Positions 10,229 through 19,291 of a DNA stretch of 64,000 bases are shown one piece after another; the first letter of the stretch is position 1; each line of letters opens with the position of its first letter. A program made the translations under genes and the position numbers. The stretch covers positions 111,335 through 175,334 of the forward strand of contig NZ_JACJOG010000056.1 of the NCBI RefSeq assembly GCF_014695375.1, written 5' to 3'. Origin of the DNA: Coleofasciculus sp. FACHB-T130 (GTDB lineage: Bacteria > Cyanobacteriota > Cyanobacteriia > Cyanobacteriales > FACHB-T130). The notes under the pieces are model-generated. The model did no database searches. It was not told the DNA's origin and saw only the letters and a list, made by a program, of their open reading frames with translations.

Positions 10229-10699
10229 ATAGGTAGGAGTTTTCCGTCCACTTACTTTGCAATTTTTGGAGGTTCTGTTTCTATAAGGCTAACAGAGAGT
10301 TACCCCCAGGTAACATAGCAATCGCAAAACGGTTCGGATAAGATGATTCCTTAAACAGCAATAGATTAAAAAGCCTCGATAAGCCTTGTCTCTAGGCAGC
10401 GAAAATTATTGCATATTTCTACTAATTGAACCGTATTGATGGCAATCCTATTGGAGTTATGAGCTAGCGGTTCAGATTCCGAACTTCTTAACCAAGTCAG
10501 GAATTTCGCATTCACGAACCCTTTATCTGCCTATTTTTAGCCTTAACTTTCGATAGAAACTCTAAAAGTCCATAAACATGATTACTGTTCGCTGGGGAAC
10601 TTCTTACAACAACCAAGTATTTCTACTGAAGAAATCTACGTGTTATTACAGTAATAATTAGGTGTAAATTCAGTACAATATTTTTTTTGAGGTAAGAAA
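10229..10699. other. Intergenic region, 471 bp
   Basis: A-T rich spacer between the second CHAT gene and the DUF928 gene. No convincing gene, hairpin terminator or RNA was seen. A purine-rich GAGGTAAG just before the ATG at 10700 is the likely ribosome binding site of the next gene. Confidence 0.5.
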
Positions 10700-11473
10700 A
10701 TGGTACAGCACAAATCTTTTACCACTCAAACGCTAGTTGCATTTTTTTTATCACTAGGACTGATTATTGCTCCTAGCTTTTTGACTAAAGCGATCGCCCA
10801 ATCCGAGTCGGTTAACCAATCTCAAACTCTAGCGGGTACTTCGATAGGTCGCGTAACCTTTGAACCTCCAGGAAGTGGACAACCAGATGACACCGCAGGA
10901 GGTGCATCTCGTGGTGATGAATGTCCTCAAGCAGTAATCGCTACAGGCGAGTGCGTGACTCCGCTGGTGCCAATAGCTACAAGCAAGTTGACAGTAGCAG
11001 AGCATCCAACATTCTTAGTTTATGTACCTCCAACTTCTGCTAAGGAAATATTTTTTGGATTAGTAGACGAAAATAACAATTTTCATTACCAAGCAAAAAT
11101 TCCGATTTCGAGTCAAGAAGGCATTCTTAGTTTCAAACTTCCAGATAATGCGCCACCTCTAGAAATTGACAAGAAGTATCGGTGGACTTTTATCATCATT
11201 GGCGAACAAGGACTCAGACCCGGTAGTCCTGGGGTACAAGGAGAAATTCGACGAGTTAAACTCACTTCCGAGGTAATGAGCCAGCTTCAGAATCAACCTC
11301 TACTAGAGCGTGCTGCTCTGTATGGAAAACACGGGATTTGGTTCGATACCGTAGCAAGTTTAGCTGAAGCTAGACGCTTAGAGCCGAGTGAAGCAACTTT
11401 GGCTTCAACATGGCAGGAATTGTTAAACTCAATTGGACTACAAGCGATCGCTACCAAGCCACTTTTAAACTAG
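10700..11473 (+). CDS. DUF928 domain secreted protein
   Basis: A 257-residue protein with a signal peptide (about residues 12-35, ending TKAIAQ). Its DUF928 features are a GxP-rich N-terminal segment (GTSIGRVTFEPPGSGQPDD), a PTFLVYVPPT block, a KYRWTFIIIG strand and a terminal LLNSIGL helix. In other cyanobacteria DUF928 genes often accompany CHAT, CHASE2 and haemagglutinin-type exoprotein genes (general knowledge, not verified here), which fits this setting. No activity is known. An AGGTAAG purine stretch precedes the ATG. Confidence 0.85.
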   Translation: MVQHKSFTTQTLVAFFLSLGLIIAPSFLTKAIAQSESVNQSQTLAGTSIGRVTFEPPGSGQPDDTAGGASRGDECPQAVIATGECVTPLVPIATSKLTVAEHPTFLVYVPPTSAKEIFFGLVDENNNFHYQAKIPISSQEGILSFKLPDNAPPLEIDKKYRWTFIIIGEQGLRPGSPGVQGEIRRVKLTSEVMSQLQNQPLLERAALYGKHGIWFDTVASLAEARRLEPSEATLASTWQELLNSIGLQAIATKPLLN

Positions 11474-11691
11474 GCTATGGGAAAATCTAAGGTTTTGAGG
11501 ATTTAAGAGTAGGGCAGAAAAGGATTGAATTAGTTCAGTAAATATACGTAGGACGGAAAGCAGGCGAGTTGAGTCGGATGCTGCCAAATCAAATTCAAGC
11601 ATCAATCAATTGCCAAAATCGATAAGGGGAATGGGGAAAGAAGAAGCATTTTCCTTTTCCCCTTCCTCTTATTTTTGATGCTCATAAATTA

Positions 11692-14600
11692 ATGGTACAA
11701 AAACTTAAAAACCAAGTTCGGCAATGGCGCGGGCTACTGATTACAGCTCCGATTGTGGCTTGCACAGTCATCGCTACAAGTTCTTTAGGCGTCCTGCAAA
11801 TATTTGACTTGGCGATATTGGATCAATTTTTTCGCTGGCGACCTCGCGAACCAATCGATCCCCGTATTGTAATTATTACTATCAATGAATCAGATATTGA
11901 AAAAGTCGGACGATGGCCTATTTCTGATGCTCTGTTAGCTGAAGCGATCGCAAAACTGAAAGTTCAGCAACCCAGAGCCATTGGCTTGGATATTTATCGA
12001 GATTTGCCAGTCCCTCCTGGTCATCAAGCACTGGTGAAAGTATTTGAATCTACGCCTAATCTAGTGGGTGTCGAAAAAGCGGTAGGAAATCCGGTTGCTC
12101 CACCCCCAGCGTTGAATCGTCTGAACCAAGTGGGACTCGCGGATTTGGTGTTAGATGCAGATGGCAAAGTCCGTCGAGGGTTGCTATCTATTAGAACATC
12201 TGATGGTAAAACCCATCTGAGCTTAGGCGCAAAGCTGGCTTTAATGTATCTGGAAAAAGAAAAGATTAGCCTCCAGAGCATTGGTGCTAATAAATTGCGA
12301 TTAGGGAACGCTGTATTTACCCCATTTACGGGAAATGAAGGCGGTTACGTTCGTGCCAATTCTGGTGGGTACCAGATTTTGTTGAACTACCGGGGGATGT
12401 TAGAAAATTTCTCCACGGTATCGATGACGGATGTTCTAGAGAACCGCATCCCGCCCAATCTTTTACGCGATCGCATTGTCTTAATCGGCGCAATCGGCTC
12501 TAGCTTCAATGACCTTTCCTTCACCCCTTATAGTAGTAGTCTCTTTGCGACTCCCAAACGATTACCGGGCGTCGTCATTCATGCCAATTTAATCAGTCAA
12601 ATTTTGAGTGGTGCTTTAGAGGGTCGTCCTTTGATCCAGGTTTGGTCTCAACCAAAAGAAGCCTTATGGATTTTGGTCTGGTGTTTGATTGGTGGTGGAG
12701 TGAGTTGGACGTTACTTCGCTTCAACCCCTTGAAACAGAATGTTGCTGCCAGATGGATCGTCTCTGGGGTTAGCATTTGCTTAATCGGGGGAATTCTGAC
12801 AAGTGGCAGTTACCTAGCTTTTTTAGCCAGCTGGTGGCTCCCTGTCGTTGCCCCGCTAATCGGCATGACTGGCTCTGCGGTTGCGCTGATCGCTTATCGC
12901 AGTCTGGAAGACCAGCACATAGCAAACCTGGAGCGCAAACAAGCAGAAGCCGCGCTGCGGGAAAGCGAAGCGAAGTTTCGCCATCTCGCGGAAAATGTAC
13001 CGGGCGTAATTTTCCGGTACATCCTCCATCCAAACGGCAGCCATGAGTTTACTTACATGAGTTCTGGCGCTCGTGATATCTATGGATATGAACCAGAAGC
13101 GATCGTCCAAAATCCTCAGATTGCCTGGAATGCGGTGCATCCCGATGACCTGCTTTTGCTAAATGAAACCATCCTAGTTTCTGCTAGAGACTTGCAGCCT
13201 TGGTACTGGGAAGGTCGCATTACCTCGCTTTCTGGTCACTTGAAATGGGTGCAAGCCACTTCCCGCCCGGAACAGCAAGCCAATGGTGACATTATTTGGG
13301 ATGGCTTGCTCGTTGACATCACCTGGCGCAAGCAAGCAGAACATCTGCTAGCCGACTACAACCGTACTTTAGAAAGCCAAGTACAAGAGCGCACTGCTAA
13401 ACTAGCCCAAACCAATGCCCAGCTAGAGCAGGAGATTGTCGAACGAAAGCAGGTAGAAGCAGCCTTGCATCAGAATGAAGAACGAATGCAGGCGCTTTTG
13501 AGCGCGATTCCCGATGCAATGTTCCGGCACCGGATAGACGGCACTTATTTAGACGTAAAAGCAGGCGAAGAAGCCTTTCAGATGCTGCCTGAAGCTTTAA
13601 TTGGCAGAAACTTATGGGATTTACCGTTGCCCGAACAGGTTAAAAATGACCTGCTAGAGTATTTTCGGGTAGCAGTTGAAACCGGAGAGCGACAAACCTA
13701 CGAACACGAGGTGGAAAAACCCGATGGCATTCACAACTACGAGACACGCATCGTCAAAAGTGGTGCTGATGAAGTGGTTTGTATCGTGCGAGATATCACA
13801 GAACGCCAACGTTTCACGGCTGCTTTAGAGGAAAGCGAAGAACGCTATCGTTCAGTCGTGACAACGATGGCAGAAGGCATTGTTTTGCAGGATGCCAACG
13901 GTGTTATCCATACCTGTAATGCCAGTGCTAACAGAATTCTCGGCTTGTCTCGCGAGCAAATGATGGGGCGAACTTCCCTCGATCCCAGCTGGCGAGCCAT
14001 TCGTGAAGATGGTTCGCCCTTCCCAGGAGAGGCACACCCAGCAATGGTGACGCTACGAACTGGCGAACCTTGCTCTGATGTAGTGATGGGAGTTTACAAG
14101 CCAGATGGTAGCTTAACCTGGATTTCTATTAACGCCCAACCTCTATTTCGGGCTGGCGAATCTCTGCCGTATGCAGTGGTATCTTCATTCGCGAATATTA
14201 CGGCTCGCAAACAGGCAGAACTGGCATTAAAAGAAAGCGAAGCCCGTTTTCATGGGTTCATGGATAACAGTCCGGCGGCTTCTTGGATCACGGATGAAAA
14301 TGGGCGAATTGTTTTCTCTAGCAAAACCTACCGCCAGATACTCCAAATCCCAGACGGCTATGTAGTTGGAAAAACTGTTACAGAGCTTTATAGTGATGAA
14401 TTCGCGCAACAGTATCTGGAAAACATTCGGAAAGTCATCCAAACGAATCAGTCAGTAGAGGCGATCGAACAAGCTCCCAGAACGGACGGCACAATCGGGG
14501 ATTTTCTGGTATACAAGTTTCCGCTGGCGAACCTCTCTGGAGAACGCCTTGTTGGAGGTGTGGCGATTGACATCACCGAGCGCAAACGGGCAGAGCAAGC

Positions 14601-17298
14601 GCTCAAAGAGAGCAACGAACGTTTTGAGCTAGCGGCATCGGCAATTAAAGGATATGTTTACGACTGGGATCTGAAGCAGAATATTGTTCTGCGGACGCAG
14701 GGACTCTATGAAACGAGTGGATACCGTCCCGAAGAAGCCGGACTCACAGGTCAGTGGTGGGTTGATCGCGTCCATCCGGAGGATTTGCCGCAGGTTTCGC
14801 GAACGTTTTCCCAGGCGATCGCTCATCAAAATGAGTATATGCTTGAATATCGGTTCCGTCACCGAGAAGATCGCTACACTCACATGGTGGATTATGGGGT
14901 GGTTGTGCGAGATGCAGACGGACAGGCACTTCGAGTCGTCGGTCATGCTATCGATATTAGCGATCGCAAACGAATAGAAGAAGCTTTACGGGAGAACGAA
15001 GCTCGCTTGCGAAGCCTTGCCGATAACCTTCCCGGTGCGGTTTTCACCTACACTTACTGTGCTGACGGCAGACATTTTCTAGACTACATCAGTGAAGGGT
15101 GTGGCGAACTTTTAGGGATTTCCGCTCACGAGGCGATGGAAAATTTCTCTGCCATATTAGCTCGATATCACTCAGAAGACCTCCCTGGTTATAACGCCGC
15201 TTTAAAAATCAGCCTCGACAATTTAATGCCTTTCTATTATGAGTGGCGGTATCTACACCCAGATGGGAGCGCTCGTTGGCTGGCAGCTAGCTCTCGCCCG
15301 GAATCCCAAGCTGATGGCAGCATAATTTGGCGGGGGGTACTTCTAGATATTAGCGATCGCAAAATTGCTGAAGAAGCTCTTCGGCAGCAACAAGAGTTCC
15401 TGCGAAAGGTAATTGATAATGACCCCAACACCATTTTTGTAAAAGACTGGGAAGGACGCTTTGTGCTGCTTAACAAAGCTGCTGCCAAGCTCTACAACAC
15501 GACTGTCGAAGAACTGGTGGGTAAACGGGATGTAGACTTCCATCCATTCTTAGAGGATGTTGAGCATTTCCTCCAAGAAACCCGCTCTATCATTGAAACG
15601 GGTCAAGCCTTATTTATTCCCGAAGAAAAAGTGACAGGCGCAAATAACCAAGATAAATGGTTTCAGTGGCAAAAGATTCCTCTGCATCCACCTGCAAGCG
15701 ATAAAGTCTGCGTTTTAGGAATCGGAGTCGATATTACCACTCGTAAAATAGTAGAAGCTGAACTTGAACGAGCCAAAGAAGCCGCTGAGGCTGCTAACCG
15801 CGCCAAAAGCATCTTTCTCGCCAACATGAGTCACGAACTCCGAACCCCCCTCAATGCCATTTTAGGCTTTTCCCACCTCATGAGTCGTGCCCCCAATCTT
15901 TCAACAGAACAGCAAGAAAATCTCACGATCATTCGTCGCAGTGGAGAACACCTGCTGACACTGATTAACCAAGTCCTTGACCTATCCAAAATTGAAGCTG
16001 GACGCATGACGCTGAGTGAAAATAACTTCAATCTTTACAGTTTGCTAAATGATGTCGAAGCGATGTTTTCTTTGAAAGCTACAGAAAAGAGCTTAAACCT
16101 AAAATTTGATTGTGATGTTGATGTTCCCCGATACCTCCGCACAGATGAAGTCAAGTTGCGTCAAGTGTTGATTAACCTACTAAGTAACGCCGTTAAATTT
16201 ACCGATTCCGGAACAGTCTTAGTTAAAGTGAAATTAGGGACAACAAATTCCGAATTTCCTTCTTTCTCTACCCTTTTCTCTATTATTTTTGAAGTTTCCG
16301 ATACGGGAGCCGGTATTGCTTCCGACGAACTTGACAAAGTATTCAAAGCTTTCGAGCAAACAGCCGCCGGTCAACAAGTACAAGAAGGAACTGGCTTAGG
16401 ATTGACAATTAGCCGTCAATTTATCCATTTAATGGGAGGTGAAATCACCCTCATTAGTGGTGGCAAAGTTTTCACTCCGGGAACCCCCATCAGGGAATTT
16501 AGTGACGATACAAGTGCTTTATTTGCAAAGGGAACAACGTTTAAATTTAACATTCAAGCAAATATTATTGCTACCAGCGAGATTGCAATCCCCCTCCAAA
16601 ACCGCCGCGTTATTGCACTCGCACCCCAGCAACCTCGCTATCAAATACTAATCGCAGATGATAGCGATTTTAATCGCCAACTGCTGCTTAAACTCCTCCA
16701 GCCTCTTGGCTTTGAATTACTAGAAGCCTCTAATGGCAAAGAAGCATTAGAAATCTGGGAACGTAGTTCACCCCATCTAATTTGGATGGATATACGAATG
16801 CCGATAATGGATGGCTATGAAGCCACTAAACAGATTAGAAAACGAGAGAATCAGAAACCTTCAGTTCAAAAGACATTAACCAATTCTCGTACCGCGATTA
16901 TTGCCCTGACTGCCAGCGCCTTAAATGAAGATCAAGCATCTGTTATTGAAGCTGGCTGTGATGATTTTATTCGCAAACCTTTTCGAGAAGAAGATATTTT
17001 TAATGCTCTCCACAAGCATTTAGATGTCTCTTTTACTTATGAGGAAATGGCTGCTACATCTGAGAAAAAAATACTGGAACTGCCAGTCTTAAATACTGCC
17101 GACTTGGCTGATTTACCTAAAAATTGGTTAGAAGATTTCTATCAGGCTCTTGTTGAGGGAGATTTAGAAATTATCGTTACACTGATTGAGGAACTGCATC
17201 CCAAAAATGATGTTTTGTCAAAAACTTTAATGACATTAGTTAATCAATACCAGTTTGAGCAATTGTTGATATTGATTCAATCTGTGAAAGACTTATAA
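11692..17298 (+). CDS. CHASE2 / multi-PAS hybrid sensor histidine kinase
   Basis: A very large (1868-residue) membrane hybrid kinase. One transmembrane helix (about 18-38) leads into an extracytoplasmic CHASE2 sensor (about 40-310). Three closely spaced helices (about 325-400) return it to the membrane. Seven PAS/PAC units follow, starting near residues 429, 599, 718, 852, 976, 1105 and 1236. The HisKA domain has its H-box (MSHELRTPLN) near residue 1379. The HATPase domain (about 1485-1610) has NLLSNAVKF, DTGAGI and GTGLGL boxes. A receiver (about 1648-1775) has its phospho-acceptor Asp in WMDIRMP. All catalytic motifs look intact. It is the first gene of a three-gene operon, with 4 bp to the cyclase gene. 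Confidence 0.93.
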   Translation: MVQKLKNQVRQWRGLLITAPIVACTVIATSSLGVLQIFDLAILDQFFRWRPREPIDPRIVIITINESDIEKVGRWPISDALLAEAIAKLKVQQPRAIGLDIYRDLPVPPGHQALVKVFESTPNLVGVEKAVGNPVAPPPALNRLNQVGLADLVLDADGKVRRGLLSIRTSDGKTHLSLGAKLALMYLEKEKISLQSIGANKLRLGNAVFTPFTGNEGGYVRANSGGYQILLNYRGMLENFSTVSMTDVLENRIPPNLLRDRIVLIGAIGSSFNDLSFTPYSSSLFATPKRLPGVVIHANLISQILSGALEGRPLIQVWSQPKEALWILVWCLIGGGVSWTLLRFNPLKQNVAARWIVSGVSICLIGGILTSGSYLAFLASWWLPVVAPLIGMTGSAVALIAYRSLEDQHIANLERKQAEAALRESEAKFRHLAENVPGVIFRYILHPNGSHEFTYMSSGARDIYGYEPEAIVQNPQIAWNAVHPDDLLLLNETILVSARDLQPWYWEGRITSLSGHLKWVQATSRPEQQANGDIIWDGLLVDITWRKQAEHLLADYNRTLESQVQERTAKLAQTNAQLEQEIVERKQVEAALHQNEERMQALLSAIPDAMFRHRIDGTYLDVKAGEEAFQMLPEALIGRNLWDLPLPEQVKNDLLEYFRVAVETGERQTYEHEVEKPDGIHNYETRIVKSGADEVVCIVRDITERQRFTAALEESEERYRSVVTTMAEGIVLQDANGVIHTCNASANRILGLSREQMMGRTSLDPSWRAIREDGSPFPGEAHPAMVTLRTGEPCSDVVMGVYKPDGSLTWISINAQPLFRAGESLPYAVVSSFANITARKQAELALKESEARFHGFMDNSPAASWITDENGRIVFSSKTYRQILQIPDGYVVGKTVTELYSDEFAQQYLENIRKVIQTNQSVEAIEQAPRTDGTIGDFLVYKFPLANLSGERLVGGVAIDITERKRAEQALKESNERFELAASAIKGYVYDWDLKQNIVLRTQGLYETSGYRPEEAGLTGQWWVDRVHPEDLPQVSRTFSQAIAHQNEYMLEYRFRHREDRYTHMVDYGVVVRDADGQALRVVGHAIDISDRKRIEEALRENEARLRSLADNLPGAVFTYTYCADGRHFLDYISEGCGELLGISAHEAMENFSAILARYHSEDLPGYNAALKISLDNLMPFYYEWRYLHPDGSARWLAASSRPESQADGSIIWRGVLLDISDRKIAEEALRQQQEFLRKVIDNDPNTIFVKDWEGRFVLLNKAAAKLYNTTVEELVGKRDVDFHPFLEDVEHFLQETRSIIETGQALFIPEEKVTGANNQDKWFQWQKIPLHPPASDKVCVLGIGVDITTRKIVEAELERAKEAAEAANRAKSIFLANMSHELRTPLNAILGFSHLMSRAPNLSTEQQENLTIIRRSGEHLLTLINQVLDLSKIEAGRMTLSENNFNLYSLLNDVEAMFSLKATEKSLNLKFDCDVDVPRYLRTDEVKLRQVLINLLSNAVKFTDSGTVLVKVKLGTTNSEFPSFSTLFSIIFEVSDTGAGIASDELDKVFKAFEQTAAGQQVQEGTGLGLTISRQFIHLMGGEITLISGGKVFTPGTPIREFSDDTSALFAKGTTFKFNIQANIIATSEIAIPLQNRRVIALAPQQPRYQILIADDSDFNRQLLLKLLQPLGFELLEASNGKEALEIWERSSPHLIWMDIRMPIMDGYEATKQIRKRENQKPSVQKTLTNSRTAIIALTASALNEDQASVIEAGCDDFIRKPFREEDIFNALHKHLDVSFTYEEMAATSEKKILELPVLNTADLADLPKNWLEDFYQALVEGDLEIIVTLIEELHPKNDVLSKTLMTLVNQYQFEQLLILIQSVKDL

Positions 17299-17302
17299 TC
17301 CA

Positions 17303-19276
17303 ATGGAAATATCTATCGCTAGACCTAATATCCTAGTAGTTGATGATAATCCTGCAAATTTAAAACTTCTCTTCCACATCTTATCTGAAAAGTCTTACAA
17401 AGTGCGAGTTGCACCTAGCGGTCAACTCGCACTCAACGCTTGCAATTCAAATCCTCCTGATTTGATTTTGCTTGATATCAATATGCCAGAAATGAATGGA
17501 TATGAAGTTTGTCAACGTCTAAAAGCTTCTCAGAAAACTCGCGACATTCCAGTTATTTTCATTAGTGCTTTAGATGATACGAATAACAAAGTAAACGCCT
17601 TTACAGTTGGTGGTATTGACTATATCACAAAACCTTTTAAACGTTTAGAAGTATTAGCCAGAATCGAGAATCAGCTACGCATTCGAGAGCTAAAAATGCA
17701 ACTAATAGAGCAAAATAAGTTATTGCAAGAACACCTAGATTCACGGCGAAAAGCAGAAGTTGAACTTCGTCTTTTACTCGCAACAACTCAAGCGATTAGT
17801 CGCAAAAATAATGTTCCTTCCGTGTTACAAGCTGTACTGCGCTTAGTTGGGATAACAATTCAATGGGATTATGGTGAAGCTTGGTTGCCCACCGAAGATA
17901 ATAATATTTTAGAATGCAGTCAGAATTGGTATTCTAGCCACGCTAGTTTCTGGGATTTCAAAAAACAAAATAGAACAGTTGCCTTGGCTTCTAATCTAGG
18001 CTTACCAGGTAAAATATTTGTTTCTAAAAAACCAGAATGGGTAGAAAAGATTCTAAATTCCGGAGATTTGCCGATTTTAGGCGAGGAAATAGGAAATGCT
18101 AGTTTAGCATCTGCTTTTGGAGTTCCCATTATACTAAACGAACGAGTATTAGCTATTCTGGTTTTCTATAAAAAAGGTTCGGTTCCGATTAATTTACATA
18201 CCATTAATTTAGTAACCGCCGTAGCTACACAATTAAGTCCTTTAATCTATCACAAGCAAACTGAAGAAATTCTCAGAATTACTCAAGAACGCTATCACAG
18301 TATTGTTGAAAATGCAGTAGAAGGAATTTATCAAACAACACCTTGCGGGCGTTATTTGAGCGCTAACTTAGCACTGGCGAAAATTTATGGGTATGAATCT
18401 CCAGAAGAATTAATAAACAGTAGTCAAAATGTTGAAGAACAACTTTATGTTAACTCGAATCGACGGCGTGAATTTATAGAAGAAATGAATTCTAATCATG
18501 CTGTCAGGGGATTTGAGTCTCAAGTTTACCGCCGAGATGGGACAATTATTTGGATTTCTGAAAACGCGCGTTCAGTCTGTGATTCAAAAGAAAAACTTCT
18601 CTATTACGAGGGAACGGTTTCTGATATCACAGAGCGAAAATTGGCTCAAAAACAAACAGAAAAACTTTTATTAAATATATTACCTAAACCAATTGCTGAG
18701 CGGTTACAACAAAAGCAGCAAGTTATTGCCGATAGTTTTTCTGATGTTAGTGTTTTATTTGCTGATTTAGTAGGGTTTACTAACTTTGCATCTACAAAGA
18801 CTCCAACTGAACTCGTAGAAATTCTCAATCAAATTTTTATTGAATTTGATTTGTTGTCTAATCGACATGGATTAGAAAAGATAAAAACAATTGGAGATGC
18901 ATATATGGTAGTAGGAGGACTACCAATACCAAAAGCGGATCATGCTTCATCAATTGCCAAAATAGCGCTAGATATGCAAAGTTTTATTGCTAGATTCAAT
19001 ACCCAAATTAATGAAAAGTTCAGTCTTCGTATAGGAATTAATATTGGACCTGTAGTTGCTGGAGTAATTGGTTTAACAAAATTCAGCTATGACTTATGGG
19101 GAGATACCGTGAATGTGGCTTCCCGGATGGAGTCAAGTGGGATTCCTGGTCAAACTCAGGTAACGGCTGCCGTTTACGAACGCTTAAAAGAACAGTTCCT
19201 TTTCCAAGAACGAGGGACTATTTCAATAAAAGGGAAGGGGGAGATGATGACTTATCTGTTGATTGGTCAAAAATAA
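17303..19276 (+). CDS. REC-GAF-PAS class III adenylate cyclase
   Basis: A 657-residue cytoplasmic protein with a receiver (about 8-125, Asp in LILLDINMP), a GAF-like region (about 150-320), a PAS domain (about 330-450) and a class III cyclase domain (about 460-655). Two metal-binding Asp residues are visible, in FADLVGF and KTIGDAYM. The purine-specificity positions are Lys (KIKTIGD) and Asp (YDLWGDTVN), which favour ATP over GTP, so the product should be cAMP. It begins 4 bp after the kinase gene and is probably translationally coupled. The kinase is its likely phosphodonor (inference from order). Confidence 0.9.
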   Translation: MEISIARPNILVVDDNPANLKLLFHILSEKSYKVRVAPSGQLALNACNSNPPDLILLDINMPEMNGYEVCQRLKASQKTRDIPVIFISALDDTNNKVNAFTVGGIDYITKPFKRLEVLARIENQLRIRELKMQLIEQNKLLQEHLDSRRKAEVELRLLLATTQAISRKNNVPSVLQAVLRLVGITIQWDYGEAWLPTEDNNILECSQNWYSSHASFWDFKKQNRTVALASNLGLPGKIFVSKKPEWVEKILNSGDLPILGEEIGNASLASAFGVPIILNERVLAILVFYKKGSVPINLHTINLVTAVATQLSPLIYHKQTEEILRITQERYHSIVENAVEGIYQTTPCGRYLSANLALAKIYGYESPEELINSSQNVEEQLYVNSNRRREFIEEMNSNHAVRGFESQVYRRDGTIIWISENARSVCDSKEKLLYYEGTVSDITERKLAQKQTEKLLLNILPKPIAERLQQKQQVIADSFSDVSVLFADLVGFTNFASTKTPTELVEILNQIFIEFDLLSNRHGLEKIKTIGDAYMVVGGLPIPKADHASSIAKIALDMQSFIARFNTQINEKFSLRIGINIGPVVAGVIGLTKFSYDLWGDTVNVASRMESSGIPGQTQVTAAVYERLKEQFLFQERGTISIKGKGEMMTYLLIGQK

Positions 19277-19291
19277 CGATAAAAACACTTT

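Noticed and set aside
12777..13140. Antisense and frame-shifted open frames inside the large kinase gene
   Set aside because: They lie within a gene with clear PAS and membrane motifs in the main frame and show no family features.
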